DNA of 64,000 nucleotides from Sphingomonas phyllosphaerae FA2 (lineage in GTDB: Bacteria > Pseudomonadota > Alphaproteobacteria > Sphingomonadales > Sphingomonadaceae), in the NCBI RefSeq assembly GCF_000427645.1, contig NZ_KE386571.1, positions 434,001 to 498,000 on the forward strand. Direction: 5' to 3'. The translations under genes were made by a program, and so were the position numbers. The notes below the pieces were generated by a model. It saw only the letters and a list, made by a program, of their open reading frames with translations. It made no database searches and was not told the origin of the DNA. The stretch's first letter is position 1; each line of letters begins with the position of its first letter. Of the stretch, positions 1 to 9,383 are shown one piece after another.

Positions 1-262
1 CCGACAGATGCGTGTGGCTGAACCCCATGATCGATCCGTCGCCGTGGTGGTAGCCCGAGCAGGTATCCCAGCGCGCGACATCGGTGTCGGGCGACAGCTG
101 CACCATCCCGAAGGGCAGCGTCGCGCCGGGATAGGTGTGGCCGTCGCCGCCGGTGCCGACGAACAGATTGGGCGCGGCGCGGCGCGGGGCGGCGGCGAAG
201 GCCGGGAGCGGGGTGACCGCGACGGTGGCGGTGGTCGCGAGCAGGGCGCGGCGGGTAAGCAT
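1..262 (-). CDS. GH92 alpha-mannosidase, N-terminal part (cut by window edge)
   Basis: The first 87 codons of a glycoside hydrolase family 92 enzyme; the rest lies left of the window. GH92 enzymes are calcium-dependent exo-alpha-mannosidases, mostly alpha-1,2 or alpha-1,3, that trim high-mannose N-glycans. The N-terminus reads as a signal peptide (MLTRRALLATTA, ending near AFA at residue 23), so the enzyme is probably periplasmic or outer-surface. The family signature follows: VGTGGDGHTYPGATLPFG, then LSPDT, CSGYHHGD and GFSHTHLS. The start codon overlaps the stop of the GH125 gene as TAATG, which implies translational coupling. It is the last visible member of the GH20-GH2-GH3-GH125-GH92 unit. 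The family call is firm; the linkage preference cannot be read from this fragment. Confidence 0.9.
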   Translation of the reverse strand, partial: MLTRRALLATTATVAVTPLPAFAAAPRRAAPNLFVGTGGDGHTYPGATLPFGMVQLSPDTDVARWDTCSGYHHGDGSIMGFSHTHLS

Positions 263-1686
263 TACAGGGCTTCCTTGAGGATCGCAGGGTTCGTGCGCGC
301 GAGCCGCACGATCAGTTCGCCGAACAGGCCGTTCGCCCAGGCGAACCAGTGGCGCGTCCATTTGGCGGGATCGTTCATGTCGAACGTCTCGTGCATGAAG
401 CCGGTGCCCGCGTCGGTGTCGCGCAAGGTCTTCAGGCAGGTGCGGATGACGCCTGCGTCGGTGGTGGAAAGCGCGCGGACGATCAGCGACATCGGCCAGA
501 TCTGACCCAGCCCGACGTGCGGCCCGCCGATCCCTTCGCCCGCGGTGCCGCAGAAGAAATAGGGGTTGGCCTCGCTCCACGCCGCCGCCTCGGTCCGCCG
601 CCACAAGGCGTCGTCGGGCGCGACGCAGCCGAGATAGCCGAGCCCCGACAGCGACGGAACATTGGCGTCGTCCATGAACAATGCGTTGCCGAAGCCGTCG
701 ACCTCGAACGCCCACACCTCACGCCCATCGCGCAGCCGCATCGTGCCCCATTGCTTCAGCGCGGCCTCGACCTCGGCGGCGAGCGCAGTGGCGTCGCTGG
801 CGAGCGCATCGTCGTGCGCGGCCTCGCTGGCGACGCGCGCCATCTCGCGCAGCGCGGTGACCGCGAACAGGTTCGACGGGATCAGGAACGGATATTGGCA
901 GGCGTCGTCGGACGGGCGGAAGCCCGACACGATCAACCTCACCGGTCGCATCGGATTGCCCCAGCCTTCCAGCGGCATCATCTCGGTGTTGCGGTTCGAG
1001 GTGCGCAGGAAACTGTACGGCCCGCGCCCGTCCTTGCGCTGCTGCTCGCGGAAGGTGCGGACGCTCGCGCGCGCCGCCGCGGCCCAGGTTTTGTCGAACG
1101 GCCGCGGGTCGCGCGTCGCCTGCCAGTAACCATGCGCCAGCCGCATCGGATAGCAAAGTGAGTCGATCTCCCACTTCCGCTCGGCGACGCCGGGCTTCAT
1201 CTCGGTCTGATCCTTGAGCGACCACGACAAATCGGTCTTCGCCGCCGGGTCCTGCATGAAGGCGTTGGCATAGGGATCGATCAGGATCGAGCGCGCCTGT
1301 CGCGCGATCAGCCCGCGGAACAGCTCGCCGAGCCTCGGATCGTCCTTGACCAGATGCAGGTACGGCGTGACCTGCGCCGAACTGTCGCGCAGCCACAAGG
1401 CGTTGATGTCGCCGGTGATGACGAACGCGTCGGGCTGGCCGTCGGCGGTGCCCATCTTCACGGTGGTGTCGAGCGTGTTCGGATAGCAATTGCCGAACAT
1501 CCAGCGCAGCTTCGGGTCGGCGATCTGCTTGGAGACGCGTGCCAGCTCGCGTTCGACCGCGGGCGAGGTGAAGCGGCGATCGGCGAGCGCGGGGCGCTTG
1601 CTGGCATAGTCTGGCGTTGCGCCGAAGGCCGGCGTCGCGGCAAGCGCGGCGCTGCCCGCGAGAAAGTGGCGGCGGGTGGGGGTCAT
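262..1686 (-). CDS. GH125 exo-alpha-1,6-mannosidase
   Basis: A 474-residue protein of family GH125 (formerly DUF1237), whose known members hydrolyse alpha-1,6-linked mannose from the non-reducing end of N-glycan fragments. The start MTPTRRHFLAG gives a twin-arginine-like signal peptide, and an earlier in-frame start lies inside a dispersed repeat and is rejected. Family hallmarks visible are FVITGDINALWLRDSSAQV (residues about 80-100), GWGNPMRPVRLIVSGFRPSDD near the middle as broken segments, FCGTAGEGIGG and the C-terminal HETFDMNDP. Full length for the family. It follows the GH3 gene after a 267-base gap filled with palindromic repeats and overlaps the GH92 start. In context it would remove the alpha-1,6 mannose left after GH92 trimming. 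Confidence 0.92.
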   Translation of the reverse strand: MTPTRRHFLAGSAALAATPAFGATPDYASKRPALADRRFTSPAVERELARVSKQIADPKLRWMFGNCYPNTLDTTVKMGTADGQPDAFVITGDINALWLRDSSAQVTPYLHLVKDDPRLGELFRGLIARQARSILIDPYANAFMQDPAAKTDLSWSLKDQTEMKPGVAERKWEIDSLCYPMRLAHGYWQATRDPRPFDKTWAAAARASVRTFREQQRKDGRGPYSFLRTSNRNTEMMPLEGWGNPMRPVRLIVSGFRPSDDACQYPFLIPSNLFAVTALREMARVASEAAHDDALASDATALAAEVEAALKQWGTMRLRDGREVWAFEVDGFGNALFMDDANVPSLSGLGYLGCVAPDDALWRRTEAAAWSEANPYFFCGTAGEGIGGPHVGLGQIWPMSLIVRALSTTDAGVIRTCLKTLRDTDAGTGFMHETFDMNDPAKWTRHWFAWANGLFGELIVRLARTNPAILKEAL

Positions 1687-1708
1687 GCGGAGGTTTCCGA
1701 TCGAGACG

Positions 1709-1782
1709 TCATTGCGAGCGTAGCGAAGCAATCCAGGACGTCGCGTGCTAGGCTCTGGATTGCTTCGCTGCGCTCGCAATGA
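1709..1782. repeat. Dispersed palindromic repeat, family C
   Basis: The left arm, tcattgcgagcgtagcgaag and on to ccag, is matched by a right arm reading ctggattgcttcgctgcgct and on to caatga. Arms of about 27 bases enclose a loop of about 19. Repeats of this wording are common in sphingomonad genomes (general knowledge). Confidence 0.85.
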
Positions 1783-1823
1783 CGGGAGATTTGGTATGCA
1801 GCGTCGACACCGCTCACTCCCGC

Positions 1824-1927
1824 CACCCCGGCGAAGGCCGTGGTCCAGTTACGGGGCGCTGATGACGACGCGGGGCGCTTCATTACGACTGCCTTCCCAA
1901 CTGGGCCCCGGCCTTCGCCGGGGTGAC
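1824..1927. repeat. Dispersed palindromic repeat, family D
   Basis: The left arm begins caccccggcgaaggcc and the right arm ends ggccttcgccggggtg, so the arms are inverted copies about 50 bases apart. It lies just downstream of the GH3 stop codon. Confidence 0.8.
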
Positions 1928-1953
1928 GGGGAAGAGGTAAGGGGAGGGGGAGA

Positions 1954-4476
1954 TCACTTCGGCAGATCCATATCCGCCCCGATCACCGCGAAGTCGGTCC
2001 ACGCGCCGGCAGCACTCCCCGGCTGGCCACCGCCGACCCACAGGCGATACGCGCCCGGCACGACATGTCGCCGCCCGTCGCGCTCGACGACGCTCATCAT
2101 CCGCGGATCGATCGTGAAGCGGGCCGTGGCGCTCTTGCCGGCGCGCAGCGGTACGCGCTGGAAGCCGACGAGCTGTCGTTGCAGGACCGGCGCGGTCATC
2201 CCGCCTCCCGCCACTTTCGGCAGGACCAGATACGCCTGCACCACTTCTTCGCCATCGCGCCGGCCGCTGTTGGTGACGCGCGCGGTGATGGTCAGCGGCT
2301 GGCCACTCGCGACGCTCGCCGCGCCGGTGACCCGGTCATAGACATAGGAGGTGTAGGACAGGCCGTGGCCGAACCCCCATAAGGGCGTGCCGGTGAAATA
2401 GCGGTAGGTCCGCTCCTTCATGCCGTAATCGATGAAGGCGGGCAGGTCGGTGGTCGCCTTGTAGAAGGTGACCGGCAACCGTCCCGACGGATTGGCCGCG
2501 CCGGTCAACACGTCGGCGAGCGCGGTGCCGCCGGCCTCGCCCGAATACCAGAGCGCGAGCACCGCATCGGCCACATTCGGGTCGACCGCGACCGCGCTGC
2601 CGCTCGCCAGCACCAGCACGATCGGCTTGCCCGTCGCCTTGAGTGCGGTCAGCAGGCGTTGCTGCGCGAAGGGCAGCGCGATGTCGCTGCGGTCGCCGCC
2701 GATGAAGCCGGGGACCTGCACCTGCAACGCCTCGCCTTCCAGATCGGGAGACAGGCCCCCGACCATCACCACCACGTCGGACGCCTGCGCCGCCTTGACC
2801 GCCTCGGCGATCATCGGTTCCTCGGGCGGGAGCCACAGCAGGCGGAACGTCTCGTCCGGGCTGCTGTGGTTGAGCGTCAGGTCGAACGGCTGCGGCCGGC
2901 CGTCGCTGTCCCACGCGATCTCGACCCGGCCCTTGGCGATCGCGCCGTCGTGGAGCACGCGCCCGCCGACCGACAGCGTCGCGGTGTCGTGGGTCTTGCA
3001 ATCCTTCCAGCATTGCGCCTGATCGAGCATCAGCCGGTACGCACCCGGCCCCGGCGGGGTCAGCGTCCCGGTCCAGCGCGCGACATAGCCCTGTACGGGC
3101 AAGCCGGGGGCGGGGGGCACGCGGGTCAGGTCGAGGTCGATGTGGCGCTCGGCGCGCTTCAGCACCTCGCGGCCCGCGACGCTGTAGCTGGCGGTCAGGT
3201 CCTTGAACGCGGTTTCCGGGAGCACCACCGGCGCGCCGTCGGCGAGCACCGCGCCTTGCGCATAGGCCACGTTCGCGAACCGCTGACGCAGGCCTGCCAG
3301 CGGCGTGATCGGCTGGACCGCGGTGCCGTGGTAATTGCCCTGCAAGACGCCCAGATCGTCAGCGTTCGCGCCGATCACCGCCAGCTTGGTGGTCGGTGCG
3401 AGCGGCAGCCGCTGGCCGTTGTTCTGGAGCAGCACGATCGCCTTGCGCGCCGCGTCCAGCGCGAGCGCGCGGTCAGCGGCGGTGTTGACCGCATCGGGCT
3501 TGATCGAGGCCCAGGGGCTGGTCGCGCCGAACGCGATCCCGAGCCGGCGACGCGCTTCGAGCGAGCGGTGGAGCGCGGTGTCGACCTCGGCCTCGCTCAC
3601 CAGCCCGCGCGCGACCGCTTGCGGAAGCGCCGCATAGGTGTTGCCGCAATTCAGGTCGTTGCCGCCCTTGACCGCCGCGGCCGCCGCCGCCGCGGCGTCG
3701 AGCCGGTAATGATGGAACATGTGGATGTTCGCGACCGCATCGCAGTCGGACACGGTGAAGCCCGTGAACCCCCAGTCGCGCCGCACGCGATCGTTGAGCA
3801 ACGTGCCCGAGGCGCACGCCGGGGTGCCGTGGATCGAATTGTACGCGCACATCAGCGATTGCGCCTTGCCCTCGGTCACCGCCATGCGGAACGCCGGGAG
3901 GTAGGTCGCCTCGAGATCCTGCGGGCTGGGATCGACGTCGAAGCCGTCGCGTCCGGCCTCGGGGCCGCTGTGCACCGCGAGATGCTTGGGCGTGGCGATC
4001 ACTTTGGGGTGGAGCGGGTCCGGCCCTTGCAGCCCGGTGACGAACGCCACCCCCAGCTTGCCGGTGAGATACGGGTCCTCGCCATAGGTTTCCTGTCCGC
4101 GGCCCCAGCGCGGATCGCGGAAGATGTTGATGTTGGGCGACCAGATCGTCAGCCCTTCGTAGATGCGGCGGTTCGCGCCAACGGCCTGCGCGTTGAACTT
4201 CGCGCGGGCCTCAGTGGCGACCACATCACCGATCTTGTGGACCAGCGCAGTATCCCAGGTCGCCGCCATCCCGATCGCCTGCGGGAAGACGGTCGCGTGG
4301 CCGTTGCGGGCGAGGCCGTGCAGACCCTCGTTCCACCAGTCATAGGCGGGGAGCCCGGCCTTGGCGTCGGCGGGCGCGGTGCTTTGCAATTGCGCGGCTT
4401 TTTCCTCGATCGTCATCGTCGCGATCGTCGCCGCGACCGGGTCGGCGGCCGCGCTTGCCAACAGCAGCCAGATCAT
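1954..4476 (-). CDS. GH3 glycosidase with PA14-like insert (beta-xylosidase/beta-glucosidase type)
   Basis: An 840-residue family GH3 enzyme. A short signal peptide (MIWLLLASAAA) is followed by the TIM-barrel domain with ETYGEDPYLTG and TPKHLAVHSGP. The motif VSDCDAV places the likely nucleophile at Asp244. The second alpha/beta domain begins near residue 345. A PA14-like insert follows (about residues 450-540, with GYVARWTGTL and a CWKDC pair), and the fibronectin-III-like C-terminus carries FGHGLSYTSY. The domain plan resembles GH3 beta-xylosidases and beta-glucosidases. Sitting among N-glycan enzymes, it could remove the core beta-1,2-xylose of plant N-glycans; that is inference. It overlaps the GH2 stop by ATGA. 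Family call sure, substrate uncertain. Confidence 0.9.
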   Translation of the reverse strand: MIWLLLASAAADPVAATIATMTIEEKAAQLQSTAPADAKAGLPAYDWWNEGLHGLARNGHATVFPQAIGMAATWDTALVHKIGDVVATEARAKFNAQAVGANRRIYEGLTIWSPNINIFRDPRWGRGQETYGEDPYLTGKLGVAFVTGLQGPDPLHPKVIATPKHLAVHSGPEAGRDGFDVDPSPQDLEATYLPAFRMAVTEGKAQSLMCAYNSIHGTPACASGTLLNDRVRRDWGFTGFTVSDCDAVANIHMFHHYRLDAAAAAAAAVKGGNDLNCGNTYAALPQAVARGLVSEAEVDTALHRSLEARRRLGIAFGATSPWASIKPDAVNTAADRALALDAARKAIVLLQNNGQRLPLAPTTKLAVIGANADDLGVLQGNYHGTAVQPITPLAGLRQRFANVAYAQGAVLADGAPVVLPETAFKDLTASYSVAGREVLKRAERHIDLDLTRVPPAPGLPVQGYVARWTGTLTPPGPGAYRLMLDQAQCWKDCKTHDTATLSVGGRVLHDGAIAKGRVEIAWDSDGRPQPFDLTLNHSSPDETFRLLWLPPEEPMIAEAVKAAQASDVVVMVGGLSPDLEGEALQVQVPGFIGGDRSDIALPFAQQRLLTALKATGKPIVLVLASGSAVAVDPNVADAVLALWYSGEAGGTALADVLTGAANPSGRLPVTFYKATTDLPAFIDYGMKERTYRYFTGTPLWGFGHGLSYTSYVYDRVTGAASVASGQPLTITARVTNSGRRDGEEVVQAYLVLPKVAGGGMTAPVLQRQLVGFQRVPLRAGKSATARFTIDPRMMSVVERDGRRHVVPGAYRLWVGGGQPGSAAGAWTDFAVIGADMDLPK

Positions 4477-7058
4477 TTGCGTCCTCCCAGCGAGCGCAGC
4501 GTTAGCGCGCGCTTCAATTGTGCCGGCGTGGCGGTAGTTTCCACGCGAATGGTCCGGCTCTCACCGGGTAGCAGATCGAACCCGTCGTCGGACGGCTGCG
4601 CCGACAAGGCCCCGAAATCGAGCATTACCGCGCGGGCGAGCCGCGTGGCGGTGATCGTCACCGTCCGCCCGTCCCAGCGCGTCGATAAACCGGGATCGGG
4701 CCAGTGGATGTCCTTGGGCAGCGCGCGCTCGACGAGGCGGCGGTGCAGGAGGCGGTCGCCGGCATAGAGTTCGGCGACGCCATAGCTGTCCGCCGCCGGG
4801 GTCGTGCCGAACAGCGCGGCATCCGGCACTGCCGCCACGTCGGTGGAGGCGAGGGGGGCGAGGGTGACGTCGCCCCCCTGTTCACCCAGCAATCGCCCGT
4901 CCATCGCATAGCCGCGCACCCGCCAGCGCGCCGCCGTCGGGGTCGTCGCGTCGGAGACGAGCGCGACGCGGGTCGCGGCGTCCTTGTGCTCGGTAACGAT
5001 CACCTGATCCGCGAAGAAGCGTCGCGCGGCGTACTGAAGCAGCTTCCAGCGCCCGTCATAGTCGATGCTCGACCACGAGATCGCCGGCCACGTATCGTTC
5101 AATTGCCAGTAGAGCGACCCCATCGTCACCGGGCGGCAGGCGCGGTGGTGGAGGGCGGCCAGCTCGATCGCCTGCGCCTGATTGACCTGCGTGAGATAGA
5201 CGTAGTCGGCCAGTCCCCGGGGCTCGCCGAGCCGCTCGCGGATGTAGAGCAGCAGACGGTCGTTGCCTTCGCCGGCAAGGAACTTCTGGTGCACCTTCAT
5301 CACCGCGTCGGTGGGCGTCACGTCGAGCGTGCCCGCAAAGCCCTTGATCGTCGCGAGATCGGGCATCGCCTGAAAGCCGTATTCGGACATGAAGCGAGGG
5401 CAAGAATTCAGATAGTTGGCCACCGGTTTCGACCCGGACCAAACATCCCAGAAATGGCGGTCACCGGCGGCATCGGTATCCACCGGGCCTTCGTAATCGG
5501 TCGAGGGTGAACCCGGCCAATACGGCACCGCCGGATCGAAGTCGCGCACCGCCTGCCGCAGCACGCGGTCGAACAGCACCGCCATGCCGGTGCCGATCCG
5601 CTCCTGCTCGTCAGGGCCGACCGCTTTCTTGAAGGCCTTGCGATCGGACCAGTTTTCCCAGCCGGACAGCACCTCGTTGCCGCCCGCCCACAGCACGATC
5701 GAGGGGTGGCCGGAGGCGCGCGCGACCTGTTGCTCGGCCTCGATGCGGACGTTCTCGCGGAAGGCTGCGTCGGGGGGCGTCACCGCGCCGCCGAACATGA
5801 AGTCCGACCAGATCATCAGCCCGAGTTCGTCGGCGGCGTCGAAGAAGGCGTCGGGCAGGTAATAGCCGCCGCCCCAGACGCGGATCATGTTCATATTGGC
5901 CGATTTCGCATCGGCGAGCAGCCCGCGCATCTTCTCGGGCGTGACGCGCGCGGGGAAATTGTCGAACGGGATCAGGTTCGCGCCCTTGGCGAAGATCGGG
6001 ATGCCATTGATCCTGAACCCGAATGCGCCGTCACCGCGGATCAGCTCGACGGTGCGCAGCCCGATGCGGCGTTCCGTCCGGTCGCTCTCCACGCCGGCTT
6101 CGACCAGCGCGCCGGCCACCCGGTAGAGCGGTTGCGCGCCATAGCCGACCGGCTGCCAGCGCTGCGGCTGCGCGATCGTCAGTGGCACGGTGACGCGATT
6201 GTCACCTGCCGCCAGCGTTACCTGCTGTTCGGCGGTGACGACCTTGCCGTCCGGACCGGTGACGGTGGCGCGGACCAACGCCGGGCCGGGGCGATCGGCG
6301 AAGATGGCGAAGTTTGCGCCTAGACGGGCCTCGGCATCGTTGAGGGCGACCTGCTGGACCAGCATCCGCTCGAGCCGGGCGTCGTCCCACCCCTCCAGAC
6401 GTATTCCCTGAGTGGGCCCGATGTTGACGATGCGGGGCCCCCAGTCCCAGCTCCAGTCATATTTGGGTTTGCGGATGTAGGGCGATGTCTGCTTGCCCTT
6501 CGGCTCGTCGCCGAACGCGGAATCATATTCGCCGGGCAGCGGGTGCGCCTCGGCCAGCACCTTCGGCTGCATCGTCCGGATCGGCGAGGCGAAGGTGAGG
6601 GTGATCGTGTTGTCGCCGGGCTTGAGCCAGCGCCTCGCGTCGACGCGCCATTGGCGGTGCGCATTGTCGGTGGTCAGCACCGCTTGCCCATTGACCGAAA
6701 CGGTGGCGAACGTGTCGAGCGCATCGAACGCGAGGTCGAGATGGTCGCGCGCGACCTGCTCCGCGGTCAGCCGGAGCGTGCGCCGATATTGCCAGCCGGT
6801 CAGCCCGGCCCATTGGATCGCCGCCTCGTTGGTGCCCTTGAAGGGATCGGGGACCTGCCCGGTCGCGATCAGCGCCTGTTGCACGCTGCCCGGCACGGTC
6901 GCGGCGAACCATTTGGCGGCGCGGGGATGCGCCTTTGTGGCCTCGGCATCGCTGAGGTCGATGCGGACCTGCCAGTCCCGATCGAGCGGGATCACCGTCT
7001 TGGGCGCCGCCACAGCGGCGGTCGAGGCGAGCAGCAGGGGCAGGGCGAGCCAGCGCAT
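4473..7058 (-). CDS. GH2 beta-mannosidase
   Basis: An 861-residue exported beta-mannosidase of family GH2, expected to cut the Man-beta-1,4-GlcNAc bond of the N-glycan core or of manno-oligosaccharides. MRWLALPLLLASTAAVA is a clear signal peptide; longer in-frame starts lie within the GH20 gene and are rejected. The order is sugar-binding domain (with YRRTLRLTAEQ and the LAFDALDTFATVSVNG segment), immunoglobulin-like domain, then TIM barrel. The acid/base is in WAGGNEV (Glu462) and the nucleophile in SEYGFQ (Glu559); the latter wording is typical of beta-mannosidases rather than beta-galactosidases. The start overlaps the GH20 stop as TGATG, and the end overlaps the GH3 start, so the three genes are translationally coupled. 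Confidence 0.93.
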   Translation of the reverse strand: MRWLALPLLLASTAAVAAPKTVIPLDRDWQVRIDLSDAEATKAHPRAAKWFAATVPGSVQQALIATGQVPDPFKGTNEAAIQWAGLTGWQYRRTLRLTAEQVARDHLDLAFDALDTFATVSVNGQAVLTTDNAHRQWRVDARRWLKPGDNTITLTFASPIRTMQPKVLAEAHPLPGEYDSAFGDEPKGKQTSPYIRKPKYDWSWDWGPRIVNIGPTQGIRLEGWDDARLERMLVQQVALNDAEARLGANFAIFADRPGPALVRATVTGPDGKVVTAEQQVTLAAGDNRVTVPLTIAQPQRWQPVGYGAQPLYRVAGALVEAGVESDRTERRIGLRTVELIRGDGAFGFRINGIPIFAKGANLIPFDNFPARVTPEKMRGLLADAKSANMNMIRVWGGGYYLPDAFFDAADELGLMIWSDFMFGGAVTPPDAAFRENVRIEAEQQVARASGHPSIVLWAGGNEVLSGWENWSDRKAFKKAVGPDEQERIGTGMAVLFDRVLRQAVRDFDPAVPYWPGSPSTDYEGPVDTDAAGDRHFWDVWSGSKPVANYLNSCPRFMSEYGFQAMPDLATIKGFAGTLDVTPTDAVMKVHQKFLAGEGNDRLLLYIRERLGEPRGLADYVYLTQVNQAQAIELAALHHRACRPVTMGSLYWQLNDTWPAISWSSIDYDGRWKLLQYAARRFFADQVIVTEHKDAATRVALVSDATTPTAARWRVRGYAMDGRLLGEQGGDVTLAPLASTDVAAVPDAALFGTTPAADSYGVAELYAGDRLLHRRLVERALPKDIHWPDPGLSTRWDGRTVTITATRLARAVMLDFGALSAQPSDDGFDLLPGESRTIRVETTATPAQLKRALTLRSLGGRK

Positions 7059-9373
7059 CAGCGGCGCTCCGTCAGCGTCACGCTGGCGACCGCATAATAA
7101 GGCTCGTCGAGCGGCGAGGTGAATTGGAAGCAAATGTCCTGATCCCCGGTCATCTTCGGCAGGGTGCCGGTGAAGGTGAGGCGCTGCGGGGCGGTCGTCG
7201 GGTCGGGCAACGGGAACCCGCCGATCGCGACCGGCTTCGCGGTCGTGTCTCCCGCATCCTGCGCCTTGGTCGCCGCCGCACAGCCGAACTGCACCAGCAA
7301 TTCGCCGTGCGGCGACACCGGATAATGCCGGCGCAGCTTGGGAATGTCGTGGCCCAGCGCCCAGTTGCGCGCCAGCCGCACCACCTCGACCGTATAGCCG
7401 CCCGCGATGTCGAGCGGCGCGGCCGGATAGACCGCGCAGGTGTTGAACAGGTTCAGGTTGAACGCCGGCGCGGTGTCGGTCACATCCGGAACCAGCGGCA
7501 CGCGCAGGCCGAACGGCCCGGTACCGCAGGGGGCGAGATCGTTGTTGCCGCGCGTCAGCAATGCGGCGCGCGCGGTGTCGAAGCGGCGCACCGCCGCGGT
7601 CGGCTGCCCGGCGGCGTCGAAGGCGGTGGCCTGCACCACCACGCCGGGAGTCAGCGACAAGGGAGCCTTATAGGCGCGCGATGTGGACGAGGGCGTGCTG
7701 CCGTCGGTCGTGTAGCGGATCGTGCCGTAGCCGGCCTGCGTCGCCAGCGTCAGCGGCACGCGATTGGCGCGCAAGGCGTCGCCGCGTGTGCCCGGCACGG
7801 TGAACCCGACCGCGAACGCGCTGTCGGCGACGGTCATGCCGCCGCGCGTCCAGCGTGCCGTCTGTCGCTGCACACGCGGTAGGAAGCCGTTCAGATCGCG
7901 CTTGTCCTTCGCCGACCAGGTGATCTCCGCCAGCGCCGCAGCGCGCGGGAAGATGTGGAACTGCACCGCCGCCGGGGTGACGAGATATTCGCTCCAGACG
8001 TTGCCCTGCGCGCCCAGCACATGATGCGCACGCTCGGCAGGGATGCCGGCGGGCATCGGGTCATAGGCGTAGACGTCGGCCAGCGAGCTGACGACGTTCT
8101 GCCCCGGCACCTCGCTGTCGAGGGTGCTCTGCACGCGATCGAGGTACAGCGGCGTGCCCGGCGACAGCACCACGTCGTGCCCCTGGTTGGCGGCGGCGAC
8201 CGCGCCGGCCTCACCGCGCCACGACATCACCGAGGCGCTGGCGGGCAACCCGCCGTCCAGGATCTCGTCCCAGCCGATCAGGCGGCGGCCCTTGGATTGC
8301 AGATACTGACCGAACTGCTCGATCATCCAGCCTTGCAGCGCGTCTTCGTCCTTCAGCCCCAGCGCCTTGATCTGCGCCTGCACCACGGGGCTGCGCTGCC
8401 ATTGTTCCTTCAGCGCCTCGTCGCCGCCGAGATGGACGTAGGTGCCGGGGAAGATGTCGATCAATTCGTCGAGCACTTCCTTGACGAACGCGATTCCCTG
8501 CGGCCCGGGATTGAACAGATACGGCTCGATGCCCCAGCGATTGCCGACCGGCGGCCGGTCGCCGAGGATGCCGAGTTCGGGATAGGCGGTGACCAGCGCG
8601 GTGGCGTGGCCGGGCAGGTCGATCTCGGGCACGATCGTGACGCCGCGCTCACCGGCATAGGCGACCAAGTCGCGCAACTGATCCTGCGTGTAGAAGCCGC
8701 CGACCCGCGTCGCCGGGGCGGGGCCGCCGGTCGACGGCGGGGTGCGCCACGCGCCGGTTTCGGTCAGCTTCGGATAGCGCTTCACCTCGAAGCGCCAGCC
8801 CTGATCGTCGGTCAGATGCAGGTGGAGCGTGTTGAGCTTCACCGCCGCCATCTGGTCGACGATCCGCTCCAGATCGGCGATCGTGAGGAAGTGTCGCGCG
8901 GGATCGATCATCAGCCCGCGCCACCCGAAGCGCGGCGCGTCGTCGATCGTCATCGCCTTGACGCGCACCGGCTGGCCGACGCGCGCGTCGGGGCTGAGCA
9001 CTTGTACGAGCGTCATCGCGCCATGGACGAACCCGGCCGGGGTGCTGGCGAGGATGCGGATGCCGTCGCGTGCGGCGATCAGGCGATAGGCCTCCGCGCC
9101 GGTGATGCCGGCGTCCTGTTCGAAGCGGATGCGCGCCGCGCCGGCCGTGCTCTCCAGCGTCAGCCCGCGCGCGGTGCGGACATGCGCGATCAACAGCCGT
9201 GCGGCGGCGGCGGCGGGAGCGGCGGCGCTGACCGTCGCGCCGTTCGCGATCGTCACGCTTCCCGATCTGGCGACGATCGACTGCGGTAGCGGGAGCAGGG
9301 ATTGTGCCAAGCCGGGCGCGGCGAGGCACGTCATCGAGAATGCCGCGACCGCGGTCGCGAAAGGCCGGGGCAT
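7058..9373 (-). CDS. GH20 beta-N-acetylhexosaminidase
   Basis: A 771-residue exported hexosaminidase that removes terminal beta-GlcNAc (or GalNAc). Signal peptide to about residue 23 (ending LAAPGLAQ), GH20b-type N-terminal domain (24-145), catalytic barrel (about 150-500) with TLHLHLTDDQGWRFE and the catalytic pair Asp318-Glu319 in HLGGDEA, then a chitobiase-like C-terminal module with YTTDGSTPSS, and an extra C-terminal beta domain of roughly 140 residues. The start is supported by CCAAGGAACAGCG ahead of ATG. It is first of the hydrolase unit: a terminator separates it from the receptor gene, and a direct repeat (9384-9401) proposed as the regulator site lies 11-28 bases before the start. 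It would split the GlcNAc-GlcNAc core after mannose removal. Confidence 0.95.
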   Translation of the reverse strand: MPRPFATAVAAFSMTCLAAPGLAQSLLPLPQSIVARSGSVTIANGATVSAAAPAAAAARLLIAHVRTARGLTLESTAGAARIRFEQDAGITGAEAYRLIAARDGIRILASTPAGFVHGAMTLVQVLSPDARVGQPVRVKAMTIDDAPRFGWRGLMIDPARHFLTIADLERIVDQMAAVKLNTLHLHLTDDQGWRFEVKRYPKLTETGAWRTPPSTGGPAPATRVGGFYTQDQLRDLVAYAGERGVTIVPEIDLPGHATALVTAYPELGILGDRPPVGNRWGIEPYLFNPGPQGIAFVKEVLDELIDIFPGTYVHLGGDEALKEQWQRSPVVQAQIKALGLKDEDALQGWMIEQFGQYLQSKGRRLIGWDEILDGGLPASASVMSWRGEAGAVAAANQGHDVVLSPGTPLYLDRVQSTLDSEVPGQNVVSSLADVYAYDPMPAGIPAERAHHVLGAQGNVWSEYLVTPAAVQFHIFPRAAALAEITWSAKDKRDLNGFLPRVQRQTARWTRGGMTVADSAFAVGFTVPGTRGDALRANRVPLTLATQAGYGTIRYTTDGSTPSSTSRAYKAPLSLTPGVVVQATAFDAAGQPTAAVRRFDTARAALLTRGNNDLAPCGTGPFGLRVPLVPDVTDTAPAFNLNLFNTCAVYPAAPLDIAGGYTVEVVRLARNWALGHDIPKLRRHYPVSPHGELLVQFGCAAATKAQDAGDTTAKPVAIGGFPLPDPTTAPQRLTFTGTLPKMTGDQDICFQFTSPLDEPYYAVASVTLTERR

Positions 9374-9383
9374 CGCTGTTCCT

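Larger units (their letters stand above)
1687..1953. other. Intergenic gap holding two palindromic repeats
   Basis: This 267-base gap inside the hydrolase unit contains two inverted-repeat elements annotated separately (1709-1782 and 1824-1927). No credible small gene was seen. The repeats may stabilise or end the upstream message and so lower GH125/GH92 expression relative to GH20-GH2-GH3; that is inference. Confidence 0.6.

Noticed and set aside
1687..1779. Longer N-terminus for GH125
   Set aside because: The extension is coded by a dispersed palindromic repeat and would bury the twin-arginine signal peptide.
7059..7133. Longer N-terminus for GH2 beta-mannosidase
   Set aside because: It lies inside the GH20 gene and would place 25 non-homologous residues before a clear signal peptide; the ATG overlapping the GH20 stop fits better.
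7955..9289. Long open frame on the plus strand opposite GH20
   Set aside because: It is the high-GC antisense shadow of the GH20 gene: Arg/Gly/His-rich sequence with no recognisable domain. The same holds for many long frames opposite real genes, for example 17355-19346 and 43705-45600.
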